Assembly (NCBI GenBank): GCA_002030015.1
Contig: LQBH01000046.1
Coordinates: 1-64,000 of the forward strand
DNA length: 64,000 bases
Direction: 5' to 3'
Origin: a delta proteobacterium MLS_D
GTDB taxonomy: Bacteria > Desulfobacterota > Syntrophia > Syntrophales > UBA2210
The notes beneath the pieces were generated by a model. That model had not been told where the DNA came from, made no database searches, and saw nothing but the letters and a program-made list of their open reading frames with translations. Positions 41,837-50,944 of this stretch are shown here, piece after piece. The stretch's first letter is position 1. Each line of letters opens with the position of its first letter. A program made the translations under genes and the position numbers.

Positions 41837-42802
41837 ATGGCTGGCATGCAATCGCCGGAATACAACGATCTTTACGATTATGCCGATTACTGTGTCAGGG
41901 ATGGACGGCACGAGGAAGCCCTGGCATTGTACGAGAAGCTGCTTGAAATAAGCCCGGGCAATGATTCCCTGCTCTTTTCCATCGCCTGGGTCTATCGCGA
42001 CATGGGGGACACCGACAAGGCGCTCGAATGGCTGGAGCGACTTCTTGAACGGGAACTCGCCAGGAATGTTTTCACGGGGTTCGCCTATGATGAACTGGTG
42101 AAGACCTATCGTGAAATGGGCGAATACGGTAAGCTCGTTCAACTCTGTGAACGGGCGGCCGAGGTCTATCCCGATGAAACGGCCCTCCTGGCGACGCTTG
42201 GCGATGCCTGTCTCAGAAGCGGGAGACATGAACGGGCCTTCCAGGTGTTTTCGACACTTGTGGAAATGGAAGCGGATATGCCGCTGTATCATCTGAACAG
42301 GGGTGTGGCAGCCGTGGGACTGGGCCGGTACCAGACGGCCGAGCAGTCCTGCGCCGAGGCTGTCCGTCTGGAACCCGGCGACGGGCCCATGGTTTACGAC
42401 AGGTTGGCTGCCGCGTATGAAGAGGCGGAGTGCTGGGACAGGGCCGAGACGTCGCGGAGACGATCGATCGACGTCGACCGGGACAATCCCCTCTACCGGT
42501 GTTCCCTGGGGGATCTGTACCTGCGGCAGGGCAAAATCGAGGACGCCCGAAACGTTTACGACGAGGCATGCGGGATCGATCCCTCATCCCGGGGTGCTTT
42601 TCGAAACCGGCTTGCCAACATGATGATCAGGGAAGGACTGGTTCGCGAGGCGATTGACGAATTCGAAAAGGCCGTTTCGGCGGATCCTCACAATCCCTTT
42701 TATTATTTAAGCCTTATCGTCTGTTGCGAACAGGTTGGTGATAAAGACCGGGCCGCCCGTTTCAGGGACAGGGGGCGGCTCGAAGGGGTGTTGCCCGGCT
42801 AA
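41837..42802 (+). CDS. Tetratricopeptide-repeat protein
   Basis: 321 residues made of about eight TPR units (for example YADYCVRDGRHEEALALYEK, ATLGDACLRSGRHERAFQVF and CSLGDLYLRQGKIEDARNVY). No signal peptide or catalytic motif is visible, so it is probably a cytoplasmic scaffold. The ATG follows AAAGAGGAGATA. It stands alone between the response regulator and a tRNA gene. The function is unknown; position gives no firm clue. Confidence 0.88.
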   Translation: MAGMQSPEYNDLYDYADYCVRDGRHEEALALYEKLLEISPGNDSLLFSIAWVYRDMGDTDKALEWLERLLERELARNVFTGFAYDELVKTYREMGEYGKLVQLCERAAEVYPDETALLATLGDACLRSGRHERAFQVFSTLVEMEADMPLYHLNRGVAAVGLGRYQTAEQSCAEAVRLEPGDGPMVYDRLAAAYEEAECWDRAETSRRRSIDVDRDNPLYRCSLGDLYLRQGKIEDARNVYDEACGIDPSSRGAFRNRLANMMIREGLVREAIDEFEKAVSADPHNPFYYLSLIVCCEQVGDKDRAARFRDRGRLEGVLPG

Positions 42803-42970
42803 TTCCGAATAAACCCGGGTTGCGTGTTATAACTATATGTAATATATACGTAAAATAGTGGTCCTGTCGCGGGAGACAATCCGTCCGTGACGGAGGTGCG
42901 AAGAAAACTCCCGCTTGACATGAATGACGGGAATGGGATACAAAGCCCGTCGTAAGCGGCGGTTTTACGT

Positions 42971-43046
42971 GGGGATGTAGCTCAGTTGGGAGAGCGCGGC
43001 GTTCGCAATGCCGAGGCCAGGGGTTCGAGCCCCCTCATCTCCACCA
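42971..43046 (+). tRNA. tRNA-Ala (anticodon CGC)
   Basis: A 76-nt cloverleaf: acceptor GGGGATG/CATCTCC, D stem GCTC/GAGC, anticodon stem CGGCG/TGCCG with loop TTCGCAA, T arm AGGGG-TTCGAGC-CCCCT, and an encoded CCA end. The anticodon CGC reads GCG codons. The G3:U70 pair, the identity element for AlaRS, is present. A T-run (TTTTTTT) follows the CCA and may end transcription. Confidence 0.95.
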
Positions 43047-43224
43047 TTTTTTTAAGGATACTTGCCGCCGCGCCGTCCACCGGTGTCGGACGGTTCGTCA
43101 ACCGGGGCACGCCCCGAAGTTCCCCATCGCCTCCTGCGTGCCAATCGTTTCTGTGACCAGCCGCCGATGCCGCGGCGGGGAAGACTCTGTGGTGTGCCGG
43201 TAGCACCCCTGTAATGAGTGCATA

Positions 43225-44640
43225 ATGAAAAGGGTTAACTCCTTCGCCAAAACGTACCGGGGCAAGGCGCTCATTGCCGATCCCGTTTACACATACATCT
43301 GGTTCACTGTTCCTGTAGCGGATCATCCGTCGGAGAAGACCGAAAAAGACTTGATCGACTCCCCGTGGATGCAGCGCCTTCGTCGTATTTACCAGCTTCA
43401 GAGCGCCCGCTGGGTGTTCCCGGCGGCCGAGCATACACGGTTTCAACATGTTCTCGGCACCATGCACATGGCGGGAGAATTCAGCCGCCACCTTTACCAG
43501 GGGTTGAAAGAACTCTGTCCCGACGTCCCGTCGGTGAATTTCGTGGAGGAACTGCTTCGTGTCGCCGGGATGCTTCACGATGTAGGGCACGGGCCGTACG
43601 GACATTTTTTCGACGATCACTTTTTGAGCCAGTATGGTCTCACGCATGAAATCCTGGGGCAGGAGATCATCGTTCGGGAACTCGGATCGATTATCAGAAA
43701 GATCAGGCGAAGTCCCACAGGCGATTTCGAGCCGGGAGAAACCATCGACCCGCGCCAGGTGGCCTTCCTTATTCGAAAACCACGGGCGCGTGATTCAAAA
43801 CAGCCCCCGTGGTTGAACCTGCTGCGGCAGCTTTTTTCCGGCGTCTATACCGTCGACAACATGGATTATGTGCGCCGCGACGCGTACATGTCCGGTTTCT
43901 CCATGGACATCGTCGACATAGACCGCCTCTGTTTTTATTCCTTTTTTACCGACGAGGGCCTGACGCTGCACCAGGCGGGGACCTCGGCGCTGAGCCGATT
44001 TCTCAATGCCCGTCTCAACATGTATTCAAACGTCTATTACCACAGGACTACCAGGGCGCTCGACCTGCATTTGCAGGAGATATTCCAGGATACGATGAAT
44101 ATTATTTTTCCCTTCGATCCACGGGATGAACTGGCGCGTTACCGGGAGTGCGACGAATGGAGTCTTTTTAACGAGACGAAACAATGGATCTCGTCGGATG
44201 ACCCCGTAAAGAAACGGCTGGGGAGAGAATGGCACATATTCTACACGCGCCGTGTCAAGTGGAAAATGTCCTTCTTCGCCGACCTTTCCGTGGACCGCTT
44301 GCAGCGGGGAGCCGAGTTTCCCGGCGCGCGCGATTATGAGCGGAAAATCAGGGAATATTTACCGGCGTCACTGAAAAGAATACGGTTCCGGGTTGACTTG
44401 GCGACGCAGGATCCCCGGCCCATCAACCCGATGGTGGAAGGTGAAAAGCGAATAAATATCTACAATCCCTCAACAGATAGCATTTCGAGAGAACCCCTTC
44501 GAGACATTTACCGGTTTATTCCGTCCCGGGTGGTTCATTTCAGGATTTTTTCCCTCAACCATAAATATGACGAGGCGCTGTCCCGGGCCGCCGAAAAGAT
44601 GTTCGAGTCGTCGGGGGAAAACCTGTCCACGAATATTTAG
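43225..44640 (+). CDS. HD-domain phosphohydrolase (SAMHD1/dGTPase-like)
   Basis: 471 residues with the HD superfamily metal site: H75 (HTRFQH), H118/D119 (GMLHDVGHGPYGH) and a later aspartate in the segment after DNMDYVRRDAYMSG. The opening IADPVYTYIWFTVP followed by DLIDSPWMQRLRRIYQLQ is the pattern of SAMHD1-like proteins, which in eukaryotes cut dNTPs. nrdD starts 31 bp downstream on the same strand, so a role in balancing deoxynucleotide pools is plausible but not shown. Confidence 0.88.
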   Translation: MKRVNSFAKTYRGKALIADPVYTYIWFTVPVADHPSEKTEKDLIDSPWMQRLRRIYQLQSARWVFPAAEHTRFQHVLGTMHMAGEFSRHLYQGLKELCPDVPSVNFVEELLRVAGMLHDVGHGPYGHFFDDHFLSQYGLTHEILGQEIIVRELGSIIRKIRRSPTGDFEPGETIDPRQVAFLIRKPRARDSKQPPWLNLLRQLFSGVYTVDNMDYVRRDAYMSGFSMDIVDIDRLCFYSFFTDEGLTLHQAGTSALSRFLNARLNMYSNVYYHRTTRALDLHLQEIFQDTMNIIFPFDPRDELARYRECDEWSLFNETKQWISSDDPVKKRLGREWHIFYTRRVKWKMSFFADLSVDRLQRGAEFPGARDYERKIREYLPASLKRIRFRVDLATQDPRPINPMVEGEKRINIYNPSTDSISREPLRDIYRFIPSRVVHFRIFSLNHKYDEALSRAAEKMFESSGENLSTNI

Positions 44641-44670
44641 ACGCCGGCGGTTTTCCGCGGGAAACGTGTC

Positions 44671-46728
44671 ATGGATTTCAAGGAAACAACTGATCTCACT
44701 CTTTTCGTAAGGACTTCCGGCGAAGATATCGCCGTCTGGAACCGTCAACGCATCGTAGACGCCCTCATCCGTGAAACAAATGTCGACGCGGAAACCGCCG
44801 AGGCGATCAGCAGGGAAGTGGAGCACCAGATAGCCTCGTCGTCCATGGGATTTCTGACGGCGCCCCTGATACGGGAAATGGTCAATGCGAGGCTCATTGA
44901 ACGGGGGCTTGAGAGCGCAACGAGAATGCACGCCCGCCTGGGGTTTCCCCTGTGGGACGTGGATCATCTCATGCTGTACCAGAATAAGGAGAATGCCAAT
45001 GTCCCTCACACCCCCGAGGGAACCAATCTGATATTCGCCGAGGGAATCAAGCGTGATTACGCACTATACAAGGTGTTTTCCGACGAAGTCGGATACGCTC
45101 ACCTGACAGGTGATATTCACCTGCATCACATCGGTTTCATCGATCGGCCCTATTGCTCATGCCAGTCCCTTGAATACATCAAGAAATTCGGTCTTAACCT
45201 TCCCGATGCGCCGGCCGTGGCGGCGCCGGCCGAACATGCCGAGGTCCTGCTCGCCCATATGGTGCGGTTCGCCGCCGCCCTGCAGGGGCACTTTTCAGGT
45301 GCCATCGGGTGGCTCGACGTAAACGTGCTGTTCGCGCCCTTTCTCGATAAACTGTCCGACAGGGCGGTTGAGCAGCTGTCACAGATGCTGGTTTACGAAT
45401 TCGCGCAACAGGCGGTGGGGAGGGGCGGCCAGACTATATTCACGGACATTCACCTGCAGTGGGAGGTGCCGCTGCATCTGCGCGACGTGGAAGCCGTCGG
45501 GCCGGGCGGCGTTCCGACGGGTAAATCCTATGGGGAGTATGGTGTTCACGCCCGGCGATTTCTCTGGTCTCTCTTCGATGTTTATCGCAAAGGCGATGCC
45601 TCGGGACGTCCCTTCACATTTCCGCGCCCGCTCGTTCACGTAACTGAGGAATTCTTCAGGACCGAAGGCCATGAAGCGTTTCTGAAACACGCCTGCTCAG
45701 TGGCCGCCGAAAAAGGGAATCCGGCTTTCATTTTTGATCGCGGTGGCGCGCTCAACCTGTCGGAATGCGGATATGTCCGGCGGGAGACCGCCGGAAAGCC
45801 GGAAGAAACGCCGCAACCCTGGGCCATGAGATACGCCGCGATTCAGAACGTGTCCATCAATCTTCCCCGACTGGCCTACAAAGCGGGCGGTGACGAGGAA
45901 CGGCTGTTTGCGCTCCTTGAACGGCGTATGGAACTGGTGGCGCAGGCCCACGAGCAAAAAAGATATTTTATCGAACGACTGCTGTCCCACGGCGGTGACG
46001 GGCCACTGTCCATGCTGACCATGGATCTTGACGGAACCTCGTACCTGAGCCTTCCCCCCGCGACCTATCTTATAGGCGTCGTCGGTCTCAACGAGCTGGT
46101 GAAACGCCAGAAGGGTGCACATCTTCATGAATCCGAAGAGGCCCGTCGCTTCGGTATCGACTTCATAAAAAAAATGAAGAAAATCGCCGATAGCCTGAGC
46201 GCTTCGTACGGCATGAATTTCATACTTGAACAGTCTCCCGCAGAGAGCACGCCCTACCGGTTCGCGCGGCTCGATCTGAAATATTTTTCTCCCGAGGCGG
46301 GGCGCTATGTCCGCGGCGACATCGCGCGGGGTGAAGTCTATTACACTAATTCGGTGCTTTTTGATATTGCCGCTCCCGTTGCACCCGGCGAAAAAGTGCA
46401 GTATGAGGGCACGCTTCACCGCTTTATTGACGGCGAGGCTTTGTCCCACCTGTGGCTCGGTCCGAATCCCTCTTCGCCGGAACGGCTGGCCGAATTTGTA
46501 ACATTCGCATTTCATGAAACCACGAACCGCCAGATAATTTTTTCATCTGATTTCACCACGTGCCACGCCTGCAGAAGAACCGCCGCAGGTCTCCGCGATT
46601 CCTGCAGTTTCTGCGCATCCGACGACGTGGAAGGCATCACCAGGATCACCGGTTATTACTCGCGGGTTTCCGGTTTGAACCGGGGCAAGATCGCCGAACT
46701 TCGGGACAAGCGCGAATCGGTGTTCTAG
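44671..46728 (+). CDS. nrdD: Anaerobic ribonucleoside-triphosphate reductase (class III), catalytic subunit
   Basis: 685 residues. An N-terminal ATP-cone (VWNRQRIVDALIRETNVDAE, about 22-95) binds the allosteric effector. The catalytic barrel contains GRGGQTIFTDIHLQWEVP. The C-terminal zinc site CHAC ... CSFC is followed by the glycyl-radical segment TRITGYYSRVSG (radical Gly about 661) and NRGKIAEL. It makes dNTPs from NTPs without oxygen. No nrdG activase gene is adjacent, so the radical SAM activase must be elsewhere. It lies just after the HD hydrolase gene. Confidence 0.95.
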   Translation: MDFKETTDLTLFVRTSGEDIAVWNRQRIVDALIRETNVDAETAEAISREVEHQIASSSMGFLTAPLIREMVNARLIERGLESATRMHARLGFPLWDVDHLMLYQNKENANVPHTPEGTNLIFAEGIKRDYALYKVFSDEVGYAHLTGDIHLHHIGFIDRPYCSCQSLEYIKKFGLNLPDAPAVAAPAEHAEVLLAHMVRFAAALQGHFSGAIGWLDVNVLFAPFLDKLSDRAVEQLSQMLVYEFAQQAVGRGGQTIFTDIHLQWEVPLHLRDVEAVGPGGVPTGKSYGEYGVHARRFLWSLFDVYRKGDASGRPFTFPRPLVHVTEEFFRTEGHEAFLKHACSVAAEKGNPAFIFDRGGALNLSECGYVRRETAGKPEETPQPWAMRYAAIQNVSINLPRLAYKAGGDEERLFALLERRMELVAQAHEQKRYFIERLLSHGGDGPLSMLTMDLDGTSYLSLPPATYLIGVVGLNELVKRQKGAHLHESEEARRFGIDFIKKMKKIADSLSASYGMNFILEQSPAESTPYRFARLDLKYFSPEAGRYVRGDIARGEVYYTNSVLFDIAAPVAPGEKVQYEGTLHRFIDGEALSHLWLGPNPSSPERLAEFVTFAFHETTNRQIIFSSDFTTCHACRRTAAGLRDSCSFCASDDVEGITRITGYYSRVSGLNRGKIAELRDKRESVF

Positions 46729-46898
46729 TCCTTCATGTGCCGGAAATCGCAGGGATCTCCGACCGATGTATTCGCATGCCCGAGCGGCGTCGCAGGGCGG
46801 GTGTATGCCTTGTTTAACATCCGGTTAATTCCGCTTCGTTCCTTGACAGGGCCGAATTGATCCATATATTACGCGGGAAACGAAAACAGGCAGTCGTC

Positions 46899-47489
46899 AT
46901 GGAAGATATTGAAGACATCATCATACGCAGTTTCAGGGAGAGCATCCACCAGAAGGAAGTTTTCATAAACGAAAATCTTCCCCGGCTGGTGAAAGTCGTA
47001 ACGGTGCTTACGGAAGTTCTGAAACGCGGCAACAAGGTTCTGCTCTTTGGTAACGGAGGCAGCGCGGCAGACGCCCAGCACATAGCGGCGGAATTCGTCA
47101 ATCGGTTTATGATAGAACGGCCGCCTCTTCCGGCGATCGCCCTGACCACCGACACGTCGGTGCTGACGAGTGTGGCGAATGACTACGATTTTTCGGAAGT
47201 GTTCGCCAAACAGATACGGGCCCTTGGCCATGCCGGCGATGTTGCCTGGGGAATAACGACAAGCGGCACTTCTTCGAACGTGGTGAAGGCTTTCGAGGTC
47301 GCCCGGCGGATGGACATGATTTGCGTGGGATTCACCGGGAAAGACGGCGGCGTTGTCGCCGGAATGGTTGACCATTCGCTGAATGTTTCCACGGCGAGCG
47401 TGCCGCGGGTGCAGGAAGTACACATGACAGCGGCCCACGTTATCTGCGAGATGGTGGATTACAAATTGTTTAAGTGTCCGGATGGATGA
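46899..47489 (+). CDS. gmhA: SIS-domain sedoheptulose-7-phosphate isomerase (phosphoheptose isomerase)
   Basis: 196 residues from the ATG at 46899 (MEDIEDIIIRSF), preceded by AACAGGCAG; a start at 46857 adds 14 unsupported residues. The SIS fold has LLFGNGGSAADAQHIAAEF and TTSGTSSNVVKAFEVA, with EVHMTAAHVICEMVD near the end. GmhA makes D-glycero-D-manno-heptose 7-phosphate for the LPS inner core, which fits a Gram-negative cell. It is the only heptose gene in view and directly precedes grpE. Confidence 0.93.
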   Translation: MEDIEDIIIRSFRESIHQKEVFINENLPRLVKVVTVLTEVLKRGNKVLLFGNGGSAADAQHIAAEFVNRFMIERPPLPAIALTTDTSVLTSVANDYDFSEVFAKQIRALGHAGDVAWGITTSGTSSNVVKAFEVARRMDMICVGFTGKDGGVVAGMVDHSLNVSTASVPRVQEVHMTAAHVICEMVDYKLFKCPDG

Positions 47490-47522
47490 AAAAATAATTG
47501 TGCGAGGCAGGCGAACATCATC

Positions 47523-48119
47523 ATGACGGGGAAAAAAAGAAAACAGGATCGGCCTGACGAGGCCGCCGGGAAGGCGTCCGAGGAGATGAAGACCTCAACG
47601 GTCGAAGAACCGTCCGAAAAAACCGGAAGAAACGAAACCGGCGAGGGATCGACGGTCGATCTTTCAAATCTCGAGGAAGCCAGGAAGGAAGCGGCGGAGA
47701 ACTACGACCGGTATGTGAGACTCGCCGCCGAATTAGACAATTACAAGAAACGGGTCCGGAAAGATCGGGCCGATCTTCTTAATTACGGTAACGAAACGAT
47801 CATAAAGGACGTGCTTCCCATCGTCGACAACCTTGAACGTGCCGTCGATCACAGTGCGAACGCCGGCGATTTCGAGACCTTCGTCACGGGTCTTAAGCTG
47901 ATCCTGGACCAGCTGAGAAGCACCCTGGAGAAGCATGGTGTGGAAACCATCAGGGCCGTCGGAGAAGATTTCGACCCCAACTATCACGAGGCGATGCTCA
48001 TGGTTGAGGGGGATGAAGAAAATAATAACAAGGTGATCGAGGAGTTCGAAAAGGGATATCTTCTGAATGGAAGACTTCTTCGCCCCGCGAAGGTATCTGT
48101 AGCCAGGGCGCAGCGGTAG
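47523..48119 (+). CDS. grpE: GrpE nucleotide exchange factor
   Basis: 198 residues. A charged N-terminal stretch of about 50 residues precedes the long helix (AARKEAAENYDRYVRLAAEL region) and the beta domain with GVETIRAVGEDFDPNYHEAM. The ending RPAKVSVAR is typical. GrpE releases ADP from DnaK. It lies 99 bp ahead of dnaK. Neither hrcA nor a CIRCE element is visible, and dnaJ does not follow. Confidence 0.95.
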   Translation: MTGKKRKQDRPDEAAGKASEEMKTSTVEEPSEKTGRNETGEGSTVDLSNLEEARKEAAENYDRYVRLAAELDNYKKRVRKDRADLLNYGNETIIKDVLPIVDNLERAVDHSANAGDFETFVTGLKLILDQLRSTLEKHGVETIRAVGEDFDPNYHEAMLMVEGDEENNNKVIEEFEKGYLLNGRLLRPAKVSVARAQR

Positions 48120-48218
48120 AAAATGCTGAGGATCCTGTCGGCCGGGGATTGTACGGAACGGCAAAACGAAGAATATAAAATAACGTGTATCGCGAAAAGG
48201 TAAGGAGGACTGCATATC

Positions 48219-50150
48219 ATGGGTAAAATAATCGGAATCGATCTGGGAACGACAAATTCCTGCGTTGCCATCATGGAAGGCGGGGATCCCGTTGTTATCA
48301 CGAACCAGGAAGGTAATCGGACAACGCCGTCCGTCGTTGCCTTCGCTGACAGCGGCGAGCGACTGGTAGGACAGACCGCAAAGCGACAGGCGATTACCAA
48401 CCCCGAGAACACGGTGTACGCGATAAAAAGGCTGATAGGACGAAAATTTTCGTCCAAGGAGGTCCAGTACGACATTACCATCAGCCCTTTTAAAATAACG
48501 GAAGCGCCGAACGGGGACGCCCGTATTACCGTAAGGGACAAGCATTACAGCCCGGCGGAAATTTCGTCCATGGTGCTTGGCAAGATGAAACAGACGGCTG
48601 AGGACTACCTCGGCGAAAAGGTGACTGACGCCGTTATCACCGTACCGGCTTATTTCAACGATTCTCAGCGCCAGGCGACGAAGGACGCGGGGAAAATCGC
48701 CGGCCTGAACGTGCAGAGAATCATCAACGAACCCACGGCCGCGGCGCTCGCTTATGGGCTGGACAAAAAAAAGGACGAAAAAATAGCCGTTTTCGACCTG
48801 GGCGGGGGTACCTTCGATATTTCAATTCTCGAGTTGGGCGACGGTGTCTTCGAAGTGAAATCCACCAACGGCGACACGCATCTGGGTGGTGAAGACTTCG
48901 ATCAGCGCTTGATCGACTATATCGCCGACGAATTCAAAAAGGACCAGGGCATCGACCTGAAAAAAGACAGGATGGCCCTGCAGAGGATCAAGGAAGCGGC
49001 GGAAAAGGCGAAAATGGAATTGTCGGCTTCCGTGGAAACAGACATAAACCTTCCCTTTATAACCGCGGACGCGTCAGGTCCGAAGCATTTGAACATGAAG
49101 GTATCCAGGGCCAAGCTTGAATCACTTGTCGCCGATCTCATCGACAGGGTTGAAGGGCCCTGCAAGACGGCATTAAAGGATGCCGGTCTGTCGGCGAAAG
49201 ACGTCGATGAGGTCATCCTGGTGGGCGGCATGACGAGAATGCCCCGGGTGCAGCAGAAGGTAAAGGAAATCTTCGGCAAGGATCCGCACCGCGGCGTCAA
49301 TCCCGATGAAGTGGTGGCGATCGGAGCGGCGATCCAGGCCGGAGTCCTGTCGGGAGACGTCAAGGACGTTCTCCTGCTCGACGTAACGCCGCTGTCACTG
49401 GGAATCGAAACACTTGGCGGCGTCATGACGAAGCTGATAGAAAAAAATACCACCATTCCCACGAAGAAAAGCCAGATTTTTTCGACGGCCGCCGACAACC
49501 AGCCCGCGGTGAGTATTCACGTGCTTCAGGGCGAACGTCCCATGGCCGCCGACAACAGGACTCTGGGGAGATTCGAACTGACGGGCATTCCGCCGGCTCC
49601 CCGGGGCGTGCCCCAGATTGAAGTGGGTTTCGATATCGACGCCAACGGCATCGTGCATGTTTCGGCCAAGGATTTGGGCACCGGCAAGGAACAAAGCATC
49701 AAGATCACCTCTTCCAGCGGTCTCACTGAAGAGGAGATCGAGAAGCTCGTAAAGGACGCCGAGGCGCACGCCGAAGAGGACCGGAAGAAGCAGGAACTCA
49801 TCGAGGCGAGGAACCAGGCGGATACGCTGATTTACAGCGTGGAGAAAAATCTTGGCGAAATGGGAGACCAGATCGACGCCGCGGAAAAGAGCAACATAGA
49901 GGAGACGGTCAAGAAATTGAAGACCGCCATGGAAGGCGATGATCTCGACGCTATCAAGCAGGCCCAGGAGGAATTGACCCGGGCATCCCATAAGCTCGCG
50001 GAGGCCATGTACGCCAAGGCGTCTGCAAAGGCCCAGGAAACGGGCGGAGGTGAGACCGCGGGTGGAACGGGCAATACCGAAGGGACAAGTGGAGGTTCGG
50101 GCAAGAGCGACGACGACGTGGTCGACGCCGATTTCGAAGAAGTAAAATAA
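48219..50150 (+). CDS. dnaK: Chaperone DnaK (Hsp70)
   Basis: 643 residues starting [20 protein letters not shown], with the ATPase signatures ([24 protein letters not shown]), the hydrophobic linker ([16 protein letters not shown]) and a substrate-binding domain. It ends in a Gly-rich tail and [13 protein letters not shown], the EEVK-like C-terminus. It works with GrpE (encoded just upstream) and a DnaJ not in this window. The start follows AAGGAGGACTG. A strong terminator stands about 90 bp downstream. Confidence 0.97.
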   Translation: MGKIIGIDLGTTNSCVAIMEGGDPVVITNQEGNRTTPSVVAFADSGERLVGQTAKRQAITNPENTVYAIKRLIGRKFSSKEVQYDITISPFKITEAPNGDARITVRDKHYSPAEISSMVLGKMKQTAEDYLGEKVTDAVITVPAYFNDSQRQATKDAGKIAGLNVQRIINEPTAAALAYGLDKKKDEKIAVFDLGGGTFDISILELGDGVFEVKSTNGDTHLGGEDFDQRLIDYIADEFKKDQGIDLKKDRMALQRIKEAAEKAKMELSASVETDINLPFITADASGPKHLNMKVSRAKLESLVADLIDRVEGPCKTALKDAGLSAKDVDEVILVGGMTRMPRVQQKVKEIFGKDPHRGVNPDEVVAIGAAIQAGVLSGDVKDVLLLDVTPLSLGIETLGGVMTKLIEKNTTIPTKKSQIFSTAADNQPAVSIHVLQGERPMAADNRTLGRFELTGIPPAPRGVPQIEVGFDIDANGIVHVSAKDLGTGKEQSIKITSSSGLTEEEIEKLVKDAEAHAEEDRKKQELIEARNQADTLIYSVEKNLGEMGDQIDAAEKSNIEETVKKLKTAMEGDDLDAIKQAQEELTRASHKLAEAMYAKASAKAQETGGGETAGGTGNTEGTSGGSGKSDDDVVDADFEEVK

Positions 50151-50236
50151 TACTATCGAAAATGGCGGTTTCCCTCGGTCCGGCCTGATAAACGATACGG
50201 TGCCCGTATCTTCATGAAACGGCGCCGCTTAGAGAG

Positions 50237-50274
50237 AACACCCGAAAACGTTTCGGACGCTTCGGGTGTTTTTG
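50237..50274 (+). terminator. Rho-independent terminator after dnaK
   Basis: ACACCCGAA (50238-50246) pairs with TTCGGGTGT (50261-50269) around a 14-nt loop, followed by TTTTG. It is about 90 bp after the dnaK stop. The rest of 50151-50388 holds no gene; the downstream gene starts at 50389. Confidence 0.85.
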
Positions 50275-50388
50275 TATCGACAGCGGACGTTCGCTTGTGT
50301 ATCATCTCAAAGACTCAATGATCCGATATTTCCGGGACGACCGGGGGGATCAGCGGGCCGGTTTCGAAACACCTGTGTGAGCCTGCCG

Positions 50389-50940
50389 ATGAAAAAGAAA
50401 ATCACAATAGCTGCCTTTTCAGTGCTGCTGATTCTCTGTGCGGCTGTCTCGGCGGCGGATGATGCCGCCCGGGAGCCGGTCGAAGTGCGGTTGTTGCCGA
50501 ACAAGGAATATGTTTCAGTTCTTCTCGAAACCATCGAAAGGGCGGAATCCGACATTGTCATCGCCGTTTACCTGTTCAAGACCAACGGTTACAGGAGCAA
50601 TTATCCCGATCGAATCGTCGCGGCCCTCGGCGACGCCGTTCAGCGCGGTGTCGAAGTTCGCGTTCTTCTCGAAAAAACAGGCGACGCCGATTCGTTCATT
50701 GACCGCGCGAACGCTGAAACGGCGGAGCGGCTTCAAAAAGTCGGCGTCGATGTTGTCTTCGACCCGCCGTCGCGGCGCACGCACGTAAAGATGGTCGTGG
50801 CCGATCGTGAAATCACCTTCGTGGGAAGCCATAATTTTACGAATTCGGGCCTGAAGTACAACAACGAGACGTCGATCATGGTCGTGTCGCCGGACACGGC
50901 TCTGAAGGCTCTCGATTATATCGACGGAATCGGGAGGTAG
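50389..50940 (+). CDS. Secreted phospholipase D-like (single HKD) nuclease-family protein
   Basis: 183 residues from the ATG at 50389, beginning with a signal peptide (MKKKITIAAFSVLLILCAAV, cut likely after VSA). It has one HKD motif, HVKMVVADREITFVGSHN (H-x-K, then D), as in Nuc-type endonucleases that dimerise to form one active site. Secreted Nuc-like proteins act on DNA or phospholipids. It ends 4 bp before the next gene (50945), so the two are probably co-transcribed. Substrate unknown. Confidence 0.88.
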   Translation: MKKKITIAAFSVLLILCAAVSAADDAAREPVEVRLLPNKEYVSVLLETIERAESDIVIAVYLFKTNGYRSNYPDRIVAALGDAVQRGVEVRVLLEKTGDADSFIDRANAETAERLQKVGVDVVFDPPSRRTHVKMVVADREITFVGSHNFTNSGLKYNNETSIMVVSPDTALKALDYIDGIGR

Positions 50941-50944
50941 GTTC

